A stretch of DNA of 64,000 nucleotides from Tritrichomonas musculus (taxonomy: Eukaryota; Parabasalia; Tritrichomonadida; Tritrichomonadidae): contig JAPFFF010000011.1 in assembly GCA_039105265.1 (NCBI GenBank), positions 4,278,001 through 4,342,000 of the forward strand, in the 5' to 3' direction. The notes beneath the pieces were generated by a model. The model was given only the letters and a program-made list of their open reading frames with translations, was not told the DNA's origin and searched no databases. Positions 19,448-28,604 of this stretch are shown here, one piece after another. Each line of letters starts with the position of its first letter. Within the stretch, counting starts at the first letter, position 1. A program made the position numbers and the translations under genes.

Positions 19448-22400
19448 ATGAGTTATTACACAATAAAAAACGATTTGAATCCTTTTTATCTACATTATCG
19501 TTTTTCATTCATGAATAAAGATAAAGGGGCAAGATACTATCCAGGAACTGATGAAGAAAAAATACTTATGGATGCAATGGAAAAATATAAATTAGCTCCC
19601 TTACGTAGTGAAGAAAGAAAACAAATTCGTGAAGATACATCAAGATTATTGATTGAAAAAGGTTTTAAAAGATGGGATCCAATTACAGTACGTACATGGT
19701 TCCGAAACAATCTTAATAATGCGAAGAATCCAATCGCAGGAAATGAGAATGAAATTAATCAATTTAGTTCTATTGAACCCCAACGATCACCAATGATCCA
19801 AAACGTTCCAATGATGTATCCATTTGTACCAACGCAGCCAATGATGGCACCGATGCCACAACAATATATTCCAGCTCAACCCCAACAATTTATGCAACCC
19901 TCAACATTTTACGCGCCAACACCATTTTATACTCCCCAAGTTGTACAACAAATTGCTTCTCAACCTCGACAATTTTTTCAACAATCTCAACAACCGTTAC
20001 CTAACCGTTACATTCCTGAACAACCACGACGACAACAACAACCAACAATACCATCACATTCAATGGAGCAATCTTTTACAGAACAAGAACAAAGATTACA
20101 TGAAAAGCCGTTATTAGAAGATCAACAATCGTTACAACAATTGTCAAAACAACCTTCACAAGAACAAAAACAATTTGATAAACAAACAAATCAACAACAA
20201 ATGCCAAATCAACCCGAAACAAGCGAAACATTCGAAGAAGAAGAAGAAGAAGAAAAAATTTCAGAACAACTGTCAGAAATACAAAACACAATTGAACCTC
20301 AAATTACTAAAGAACAATCAAAGCCAGAACAACAACCACCATTAGTTGATAAACAATCAACTAATTTCGATAATATAAACCCAAATTCAAGCGACTTTTT
20401 TACTACAAACAGCAACTTTTTTAACGATTATTCATCGAAAACTTTTGATGAGAATTCATCATCAACTCGAGCAAACAATGAAAGCCAGAATTCAGTGACA
20501 AAACCGTTTTCATCATTTGCATCATCTTCTTCAAAAAGCAAAAATGATGATTCTTCAACCAATTCGAAATCAAAAGTTAAATTTAAACTCGACGATAAAG
20601 ATAACATGTACAACTTTTTCAATGATAACGATTATCATTTCAAAAACAGTTCATCTGACAATAATTCTTCACCAACAAGTTCAAATAAAGAGCAACAATC
20701 TTTATTTAATACAGAAGAAAACTCAACACAACAAGCTTCTTCTTCTTTATTTAAACCAAAATCGCCATCGCCAACGCCAACAAACTTCAAATTTAAGAGC
20801 CAAACTTCTTCTGAATCTCAGCAAGGTTCTGATTCTGAATTTGGAGCGATTTCTGAATCTTCTTCCAACTTATTCAAAAGCAATGAATCATCGGCAAGTG
20901 CTTATGATGACATGCTCAACAGTTGGAATGATGATCGAGAGAGTTCAGAAGAAGAGCTCCCTGAAGTTCCAGTCATTGGAGATGACATAAACAACGATGA
21001 TTACGACACCATTAAATATGACACCTATCAGAAAATTCAATTATGCAATCGTATTCTTAGATCAACTGAACATAAATTTGACAACGAGAATGAAGATAAC
21101 AGAAGGCTTAACTTCCAGAAGGAAATCGAGAAAAAATTCGTCGCTTTAACAGACATTCTTTCCAAAAAACTTGGAATTTCGCGCATTTTTTCTTTTGACA
21201 AAACCGCCACTGAGATTAAGTTTTCTGACTCTCCAAGTTTGAAGCGTCAAATATCAAGAACAACGAAGCTTTATAATGATGCTGAATTATCAGATACATC
21301 ATCATCATCTTCTTCACAAATATCTAAAAATCAAATCTCGAGAACAAACAACAACGGTCTTGACTTTTCAAGCTCATCTGTTTCTCGAGATCAATCCGGC
21401 AAAGATAGTCCAGCGCCAGCAATGAAACCGATGCCTTCGATTCGAATACCAAAAAGCTTTAGTTGTCCCAAGTGTATTGATCCTGAATTGAAGGATTTTT
21501 ATTATGGTCGTTATAAAGAAGGAAGTCGTAAAGTTGACGAATATGACTTCATCGAATCATCGATCATGATGGTTTTCAATCCAAAATTTTTGTTTAATCA
21601 AAATATTTTTGAGAAAGAAGATGAGAATTTATCTTGTGAGTTCGCAATGACGGTTTTTTCGAATGAGTCAAATGCTCATATTCTTACTTTCAGAGACATT
21701 AGAGTGAACACTGGCTTTTTCCTTCCTGTTACATCGATGACATACAACATCTACAAGAGCGATTATGGAAACGAATTGAATATCTATGTTTGTGGAGACA
21801 AACGAATCAAAGAATTCACTTTATTTGAAATAAATGAAGAAAACAATATTAACACAAATCCATATGAATCGTCGGACAAAGAAGAAGAAGAAGAAGAAAA
21901 TAAAAACGAATGGAATTTATCAAATAAAAAAATGACTCTAGAAAATACTGACACTTTTTACATTGGCGATGATTTCATTCAAACTTCAGTGATCAAAATT
22001 TGGAATAATCAACTTGTTCTTGGATATGGCAAATACGTTTTATTTTGGGACATTAAACAAGGAAAAAATGCAAATTCACCAAGAAGGCCAAATTCAACAA
22101 CAACATTACGAACATCAATGAATATAAACACCGCAAAAAGAAGCGGAATCAGCTTGCAAAACGTGAGTTGGGCGAAAGGAAAAGAGCCAAATAAATCTAA
22201 AATTGTTATCGATGAAATGCCTCAAATTAGCTGTTTGCAAGTCATTCATCAAATGAATACTGAAAATGAAGAATTGTGTAGCTTCTTGGCTGTTGCGTCT
22301 TCCGAATATCCAGTCATTTACATCTATAACGAGCAACATCAGAACATTTCACGTCTCATTTCTCACACAATGGGAATCTCGTCTCTTTGCAGCTATCATA

Positions 22401-22783
22401 AAGAACTGATTTCGGGCTCTAACGACATGTCAGCTAAACTTTGGGATATCGATAGAGGCGTAACAAGAATTTGCTTGACTTATCACAACGATAACATAAC
22501 CGCTATTACTTGCGGTTTCTTCAAAGGCAAATTTATTGTGTTTACAGGCGGTGAGGATAATGTTGTAAAGGCTTGGAGCATTGATGATAAAAAATCTTTG
22601 TTCGAGATTCGTTTGGATGGCAAATTCGTGCCAAATCAAATTGTGTTTTTAAATGATAAGAATAATGATTCAGCAATTTTGAAAATTGTGTCATATTATT
22701 CAGTTGACAATGAAAATTCAGATGATTTGAATCTTGCGACATCGACATTTCACAAATGTCAAGTTTTATCTTACGATTTTTAA
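19448..22783 (+). CDS. Homeodomain-like / Gln-rich / WD40 protein
   Basis: 1111 residues. Residues ~28-90 (YPGTDEEKILMDAMEKYKL ... RWDPITVRTWFRNNLNNAK) resemble a homeodomain-like helical bundle: the last helix with W-F-R-N-N recalls the recognition helix W-F-x-N. Residues ~115-290 are Pro/Gln-rich, ~290-510 Ser/Asn/acidic and probably disordered, and ~690-1110 form a WD40 propeller with repeats ending in SAKLWDID and VVKAWSID. A DNA-binding head joined to a WD40 tail suggests a chromatin or transcription regulator, but that is inference. An alternative ATG at 19511 (MNKDKGARYYPGTDEE) begins right at the conserved part and has TCATTC 7 nt upstream, so the first 21 residues may not be translated. 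The stop codon lies in TAAA, the trichomonad poly(A) signal. Confidence 0.8.
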   Translation: MSYYTIKNDLNPFYLHYRFSFMNKDKGARYYPGTDEEKILMDAMEKYKLAPLRSEERKQIREDTSRLLIEKGFKRWDPITVRTWFRNNLNNAKNPIAGNENEINQFSSIEPQRSPMIQNVPMMYPFVPTQPMMAPMPQQYIPAQPQQFMQPSTFYAPTPFYTPQVVQQIASQPRQFFQQSQQPLPNRYIPEQPRRQQQPTIPSHSMEQSFTEQEQRLHEKPLLEDQQSLQQLSKQPSQEQKQFDKQTNQQQMPNQPETSETFEEEEEEEKISEQLSEIQNTIEPQITKEQSKPEQQPPLVDKQSTNFDNINPNSSDFFTTNSNFFNDYSSKTFDENSSSTRANNESQNSVTKPFSSFASSSSKSKNDDSSTNSKSKVKFKLDDKDNMYNFFNDNDYHFKNSSSDNNSSPTSSNKEQQSLFNTEENSTQQASSSLFKPKSPSPTPTNFKFKSQTSSESQQGSDSEFGAISESSSNLFKSNESSASAYDDMLNSWNDDRESSEEELPEVPVIGDDINNDDYDTIKYDTYQKIQLCNRILRSTEHKFDNENEDNRRLNFQKEIEKKFVALTDILSKKLGISRIFSFDKTATEIKFSDSPSLKRQISRTTKLYNDAELSDTSSSSSSQISKNQISRTNNNGLDFSSSSVSRDQSGKDSPAPAMKPMPSIRIPKSFSCPKCIDPELKDFYYGRYKEGSRKVDEYDFIESSIMMVFNPKFLFNQNIFEKEDENLSCEFAMTVFSNESNAHILTFRDIRVNTGFFLPVTSMTYNIYKSDYGNELNIYVCGDKRIKEFTLFEINEENNINTNPYESSDKEEEEEENKNEWNLSNKKMTLENTDTFYIGDDFIQTSVIKIWNNQLVLGYGKYVLFWDIKQGKNANSPRRPNSTTTLRTSMNINTAKRSGISLQNVSWAKGKEPNKSKIVIDEMPQISCLQVIHQMNTENEELCSFLAVASSEYPVIYIYNEQHQNISRLISHTMGISSLCSYHKELISGSNDMSAKLWDIDRGVTRICLTYHNDNITAITCGFFKGKFIVFTGGEDNVVKAWSIDDKKSLFEIRLDGKFVPNQIVFLNDKNNDSAILKIVSYYSVDNENSDDLNLATSTFHKCQVLSYDF

Positions 22784-23349
22784 AAATCTTTAAAATTGCT
22801 TTTGTTTTTATAAAGCATCTAGAAAATAGTATAGCACTCTTAATTTGAAAATAAGAATAGTGGTGATGCGGAAATTAAGAATTAAAAAATGTCCCTTTTT
22901 TTTAATGTTTATTAAATTATAATATAAAGAATGAACAAATCCTCGGATTTGTTAAAATTAAATTTTGTTTGTTTCATTAATAAAAAATTATAAAAATTGC
23001 TTTTTATCTACAATAACTTTTTTTCTTTTTACGATAAAAATAAATTTTTAAATAAAAAAATTGTATTAGTCGTAATAAATGTAAAATATTGAAAAAATAT
23101 TGAGATATTCCTCATAAAAAAAACTTTTTATTTTATCTTATTGAATTAATTGAAACTATTCGATACATCATTTTTTTTTTGGATAAATTTGTATATTTTT
23201 AAACAACTTTTTATTTTGTTCATCAAATATATACTAAAAATTTTATAGCTTTTTCAGAAGTTTAAAATATTATTTTTAAAAAGTTCAAGCGCTTTCTAAA
23301 AATTCAATACTTTAAGAAAAAGCTAAGTAAATTTCTACTACAGAGACTG
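22784..23349. other. Intergenic AT-rich region
   Basis: Separates two plus-strand genes. Homopolymer-rich, with no gene or clear initiator seen. Confidence 0.5.
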
Positions 23350-26300
23350 ATGTCTGATTTTGATGATATGCTTTCAGCTCTCAAAGAGCTCAGACGAGAA
23401 CCAAGCGACCCTCAGAAATATTTAGCTCATTTACTTGAAATTCAGAATAAATCAAAGATTGTTAATTTTAAAAAATATCAATCCGATAAGATATCATCAA
23501 TCTTTGATGACTTTTGGCTTTTTTTAATGCACTCCTCGTCCAATTCTTCGAATCCTTCTGTTCGAATTGCTGCTATTCGAGCTGCAGCCTTTTTCACTTT
23601 AAATCTATTGCCGTTTTACCCAGAAGAAATCAAAAACACGTTTTCGACAATAGCTACAATATCGACAATCGACATGGAGGCATCATCTCTTATTGCTTCC
23701 GTATTTGGAATTATATCATATCGCATATCGACTCCATATCGCGAACAATTTTTACATTCATGTCCAATTTTCCATCATATTACCGAATCCAAGTCAACTC
23801 AAGAGCATTTTATTTCGTCATTATCTCATTACTCCCATCTCGGATTAGAGTTTCACCGCGTTATTATCAAATCATTTATGCTTAAAATTACATCAGATCC
23901 CAATGATAAATTATACTGGCATGGAGTTATTGAAATAGTTTCAAACAATCCCAAAGAACTTTTCCTCGAAGTTTTCAATGGAATTATTGAGAACAACGCC
24001 TATCAAGAGCATATCCAATTTATGTCAAATTTATTAACAATACCCGATGCGCCGATAAACTCTGTTAATTTATACGACATTGCCCGATTTTCCCTTCAAT
24101 TACTGTACGAATATACAAACAATAAACGAGATCTTACCTGTAACGAAACCAGCGCCGTTTTTAAGATACTTTCATTAAAAACAAATTCTTTTTATGTCGA
24201 TTGTTCAACTGCTGGCGATGGCTATTTAAAAATTTCGCTTTCTGACGCCATTCAAAGTGACCAAACTGAGAAAAAGATAAAAATTGACACCTTGGACGAT
24301 AGCCCTGAATTTTACTTTCTTAATTTACCACCAGAATTGGCCTTTCCTACTGGCGAAGAAGGCTCTTCTCTTCTAGCATGCAAGATGACCTTATTGTTCA
24401 CACATTTGGACTCACAAGATGAAGAACTTGTTCATAAAATACTGAACATAATCAAAGATTATGTATCAAAGCCATACGATACGACTGTTTCAGCCTGTTT
24501 TCAAGGCATTTCAAACTCAATACCTAAACTAAAGAATCGTGATGTTCTTGATGAAGTTGTACGCATTTTAAATGAGACAATTTATAGTCCTTCAAAATCG
24601 TGGTTTCATGATATGGACCGTTTAAAAGTCATTGAAGCCATTCCATTAGATTCAGCATCACGATCACTTGGCTTTAAAGCCATTATACCAACTTTTAAGC
24701 AAGTTTTAGTTTGGGCTAAAGAGAAGAATGAGAAACTAGCCAAATATGCGCAACAAGTTCTCATTCATTCATTCATATTACAAAGTGATGCTGAATTTTT
24801 ATTATCACATGTTATTAAAGAATGTGATGTCTTTGATTCCTTTGATTTAGTGAGAACATTAGAGATCCTTAACTTATACTTAGAGAAATATAAGAAGTAT
24901 TTCATGCCACATTTTCTTATTGATTTTTGCAAGATTCTTCTTCAATTATTCACTGTTTATCCTGACAATCCGGATGTTTACATCCAAATTCTTATATTTG
25001 TTACACACTTCCATATTAAAAAGGTCAGAACAAGGACTCTTCATATCTGCTTGTGTGTTATTTTATCAACATACAACATGATCACGGGAATGGGTGCCTC
25101 TATTCGTGAATTGAATGATCTTTTAATGGAAGAACAAACCAAGATGATTGAGTCCTTTAGTTCCAAGCAATCAATGGATATAATTAAGGAGAACATGAAT
25201 GATTACAAGTCTTACATTCCTCATTTATATTATACCTTAAAGTTTTTAATATCTGTTCAAAAAATTGATTTTAAGTATGTCCAACCAATTGTTCAATATA
25301 CAATTAATTTCTTCCCGTATGAATCATCGCAAATAATGTATAAGTATTGGAAGTATTTTCCACAAATGAGTCGTACAAGTTTGATTGGTAATAATATTGA
25401 ATGCATTAAGTATGCTTGTGGATTTAGTTGTGCTGGTCTTTGGTTTGAATTATATATGAAAGCTTCTGAAAGTATCAGTGATTCGAGTAGTATTTCTAAT
25501 TCTGTAACTTCTGCCCCATTTGCTTATTCAACTTATTCGAACAAAGATGCAACGTTTTCTTCATTAACTTCGAAGATTGACTTTTCAAATGCCTTGAATT
25601 ATTTGAAGGATTTCTTAAACTTATCCTTGAATTATATGAATTGCATTGATGACAAAGCTTTGCTTTATTACATCCATTTTTATAAGTTTGTTTATCCATC
25701 AAAACAATTTGATTTCAATTTAATCCCTGAATCTAAAAGAGCACGTGTTATTACTCTCATTAATCGTATTCCTTCCAAAGGACGCAAGAAGAGAAGCAAA
25801 AATTACTCTTCAGGTATTTTCAATACAGCAAAGCCTTCTCTCACGCCTTCATCATCAGCACCAATGTATGCATCTACATTGCCTTTAGTTTCGATTAAAA
25901 CTAGAACTGTTTCTGAGTTTTTATTTGATACTGATCAAGACCAAAGCGAAGGAGAATCGTCACTTTTAAATGACGATAATGATGCTGATAATGATAATGA
26001 TCATGATAATAATTCTAGTATTGTGGCTGATTCTAATTTAATCCCTTCAGCAAGCGATCAATCTGATCGTCATTCTGACCATGTTTCTGATAATTCCGAT
26101 TCTGAATCCGATTTTGAATCTGAATCCGGTTCGATTTCTCTTCCTACAACTATTCAAAAGTCTGGCTCTGATTCCCTTTCAGGTTCTGAATCGCCAATTA
26201 ATTCGGAATCACCAATCGGTTCAGAATCAGGCTCTCTTTATACGCCACAAAATCTTTCTCCTACTGATTTGTCGCCTTTTGTGTCTGGCTCATTTTCAGG

Positions 26301-28185
26301 CAACACTGTTTCTAGATCGTCTTTCATTTCGAGTGGCGAATCACCCGCTACATCAGCCAATATTTCAGCCTCATCATCTTACAACTTCCTCATTCCACTT
26401 GAAGAGAACGACGTTGATCACGAAGATCTTCCTGTGAGCATATATGTGCCAATTGACATTCCTTTTGAGCCACCAAAAGTGACAACAATGGACCAACTTT
26501 CTGAGAAATTAAACGTTGACGATCCTCTCGTCGAAGTCCAATTAAAACACGGAACTTACGACTTCGACGAAGATGAACTAATGGAGCTTTATGAGTACTA
26601 TTCAAAAGAAGAAAAGAAGAACCCCGTGATTCTTAATCTCATCAATGAATTTGCTAATAAAAATGACATTAACTTAGGCATTCCTAAGGAAGAGAATGCA
26701 CAGCAACCAAGTCCAAGGAAAGGACAAGTTACCAACGAATCTGCACAGCGTTCTATTCTTGCATTAAGAGAGACACAAAAAATTAAAAAGGATTCATTAC
26801 TTCAGCTTTGTAGAGAATTAAATAGCTCATTCCATTCGCAGCCTTTTCAACGACGTCGTCCAAGGAAGAGTTCTGATTTAGAGAAGAAAGATGAAAAAGA
26901 AGAAGACAAAGATGATTCAATACAATTTGAAATCATCAAGAAATTGCTTCGTTCTTTAACCGACTCCAAGAAAGAATATAAGCTTAAACTTCTTTTATTT
27001 ACGATTGGAAATGTCATCTGTACGTACACACGAATTCCATTTGAAACAGCCAAACTGGTCATTACGAACTTTAATGACAACTATGACAAGTTGCCTTTCA
27101 TTGAATTATCATCTTGCATTGAAGTCTTTTGCCAAAGAGTGTGCAAGAAAGGCCGACCAGCACGCTTTTTAACACGAATGCTGACAGGAACTACCATTTA
27201 TGACATTGGAAATGAAAACATTGTAAATTCTCTTGCTTTTTGTCGAAATCTTCCAGCAAAAGATTCTTCTTTCTTTATTCAGAAGTTCCTCAACGACAAG
27301 AGCAAACCTTCCACTTTCCGCAACTCGATCAAACTGATGACAATCCTGGCGAGGGACCAAAATATGATTGTTCCTGATTTGTTCAACGCAAACACACAGG
27401 CGATCTTGAATGTTTATAAGTTATTCAAGAGAAACGAGCCAATTCATCGTCAGATGGGAATCTTCTTTAATTCAATCTTTAGAGAGAAGTATTTTGAATA
27501 CCTTGGAAAAGGTGCCACTTTTCCAATTTCTTCATTCCAATTCCCGTCGAACTCACTCTTTTCTTCTTACTCGATTTGCATCCCAAGGTTTGTTAAATTC
27601 ATAGTGGCCTATCAAAAGCATGACTACGAATTCAAAGACACTAGATTGATTCCTTTCTGTAAAGAGTACTTCGAATTGCTGAACGTGGAAATAAATTTGG
27701 CTGAAGACAAAAAAGCTTTCGCTCTACGAAAGATCGAAATCTTCATCGAAGCCGTCGCGAAAGGTAAGGCTTGCGTGCAAAGACTGGATCAATACGTTAT
27801 GAATTGGTTCGTCTTCTTGAATCAGTTCTTCAAGTTCGATAGCATCTTGAATAGACTCATGCCGCTCGCTAAGATCAGATTTAACGGTCTCTTCTTGGGC
27901 GTCATTAAATTCATCAAGTTTTATAAGAAGGACCTCACTCCTGAGGAATTACAGCACGTTACTGAATGGAAAATAAAGTGCCACGCAAAAGCTTTCAAGT
28001 TCGCTTTGACTGATGATAAAGACTTGATTAGAGCTGCAATCCAATTATCTGAATTTCCAGATGATTGCGAAGAATCTTCGGATTTGATTAAAAAATGCCA
28101 GAGACACTACAATAGAGTTTGTGGAACTGAAGATGACACAAATGAGACAGAGGATGATACAAATGAAACTGAAGATGATGATTAA
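23350..28185 (+). CDS. Large helical (HEAT/ARM-like) protein of unknown function
   Basis: 1611 residues, no recognised family. Residues ~1-840 are almost wholly helical, with the spacing of HEAT/ARM-type solenoid repeats (for example FEIQNKSK-type leucine/phenylalanine pairs, SVRIAAIRAAAFFTLNLLPFY, KYAQQVLIHSFILQ). Residues ~850-1040 are a disordered block with runs of Ser, Asp and Glu (SDHVSDNSDSESDFESESGS), a probable phospho-acidic region. Residues ~1180-1590 are again helical and basic-hydrophobic. The last 20 residues are an imperfect repeat of T-E-D-D-T-N-E. There is no membrane segment or signal. Overall shape resembles a scaffold or transport/mitotic HEAT protein, but I cannot assign one. 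GC content rises toward the 3' end. Confidence 0.75.
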   Translation: MSDFDDMLSALKELRREPSDPQKYLAHLLEIQNKSKIVNFKKYQSDKISSIFDDFWLFLMHSSSNSSNPSVRIAAIRAAAFFTLNLLPFYPEEIKNTFSTIATISTIDMEASSLIASVFGIISYRISTPYREQFLHSCPIFHHITESKSTQEHFISSLSHYSHLGLEFHRVIIKSFMLKITSDPNDKLYWHGVIEIVSNNPKELFLEVFNGIIENNAYQEHIQFMSNLLTIPDAPINSVNLYDIARFSLQLLYEYTNNKRDLTCNETSAVFKILSLKTNSFYVDCSTAGDGYLKISLSDAIQSDQTEKKIKIDTLDDSPEFYFLNLPPELAFPTGEEGSSLLACKMTLLFTHLDSQDEELVHKILNIIKDYVSKPYDTTVSACFQGISNSIPKLKNRDVLDEVVRILNETIYSPSKSWFHDMDRLKVIEAIPLDSASRSLGFKAIIPTFKQVLVWAKEKNEKLAKYAQQVLIHSFILQSDAEFLLSHVIKECDVFDSFDLVRTLEILNLYLEKYKKYFMPHFLIDFCKILLQLFTVYPDNPDVYIQILIFVTHFHIKKVRTRTLHICLCVILSTYNMITGMGASIRELNDLLMEEQTKMIESFSSKQSMDIIKENMNDYKSYIPHLYYTLKFLISVQKIDFKYVQPIVQYTINFFPYESSQIMYKYWKYFPQMSRTSLIGNNIECIKYACGFSCAGLWFELYMKASESISDSSSISNSVTSAPFAYSTYSNKDATFSSLTSKIDFSNALNYLKDFLNLSLNYMNCIDDKALLYYIHFYKFVYPSKQFDFNLIPESKRARVITLINRIPSKGRKKRSKNYSSGIFNTAKPSLTPSSSAPMYASTLPLVSIKTRTVSEFLFDTDQDQSEGESSLLNDDNDADNDNDHDNNSSIVADSNLIPSASDQSDRHSDHVSDNSDSESDFESESGSISLPTTIQKSGSDSLSGSESPINSESPIGSESGSLYTPQNLSPTDLSPFVSGSFSGNTVSRSSFISSGESPATSANISASSSYNFLIPLEENDVDHEDLPVSIYVPIDIPFEPPKVTTMDQLSEKLNVDDPLVEVQLKHGTYDFDEDELMELYEYYSKEEKKNPVILNLINEFANKNDINLGIPKEENAQQPSPRKGQVTNESAQRSILALRETQKIKKDSLLQLCRELNSSFHSQPFQRRRPRKSSDLEKKDEKEEDKDDSIQFEIIKKLLRSLTDSKKEYKLKLLLFTIGNVICTYTRIPFETAKLVITNFNDNYDKLPFIELSSCIEVFCQRVCKKGRPARFLTRMLTGTTIYDIGNENIVNSLAFCRNLPAKDSSFFIQKFLNDKSKPSTFRNSIKLMTILARDQNMIVPDLFNANTQAILNVYKLFKRNEPIHRQMGIFFNSIFREKYFEYLGKGATFPISSFQFPSNSLFSSYSICIPRFVKFIVAYQKHDYEFKDTRLIPFCKEYFELLNVEINLAEDKKAFALRKIEIFIEAVAKGKACVQRLDQYVMNWFVFLNQFFKFDSILNRLMPLAKIRFNGLFLGVIKFIKFYKKDLTPEELQHVTEWKIKCHAKAFKFALTDDKDLIRAAIQLSEFPDDCEESSDLIKKCQRHYNRVCGTEDDTNETEDDTNETEDDD

Positions 28186-28604
28186 TTATTTTAACATTTT
28201 TTTTTTAATTTTGTTGAGCAAACCCTGTTTGATTTATGTTTATAATTTTTATACTTTTTTTGCTTTTTGTTTCTTTTTCTTTTTTTTTTTTTGAAAAATG
28301 AGATAAAATATTATTTATGATTGTTTCTTGATTTTTTTCTTCTTATTTTTTTTTTTTTTTTTAGTAATATGAAATATTTATTAAAAATAAATATTTGTTT
28401 ATTATACTCTTATTATATATGAATTTTAAAGATAAATATATTTATTTCTATCATTTTATAAATTCTCAAAAATTAAATATTTTGAACAGATTATAATTGG
28501 AAAATTTTTATATTTTTGAATACATTAATTCAAAAATGTAATTCGTTTTTTTTTAATTTTGTAAAGGATATTGAAAAATAAAATCTTTAATCCTTAGAGA
28601 GTTT
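28186..28604. other. Intergenic region with T runs
   Basis: Several T runs of 10 or more bases follow the preceding stop (28270-28365); they are plausible 3'-end context but not diagnostic. Confidence 0.4.
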
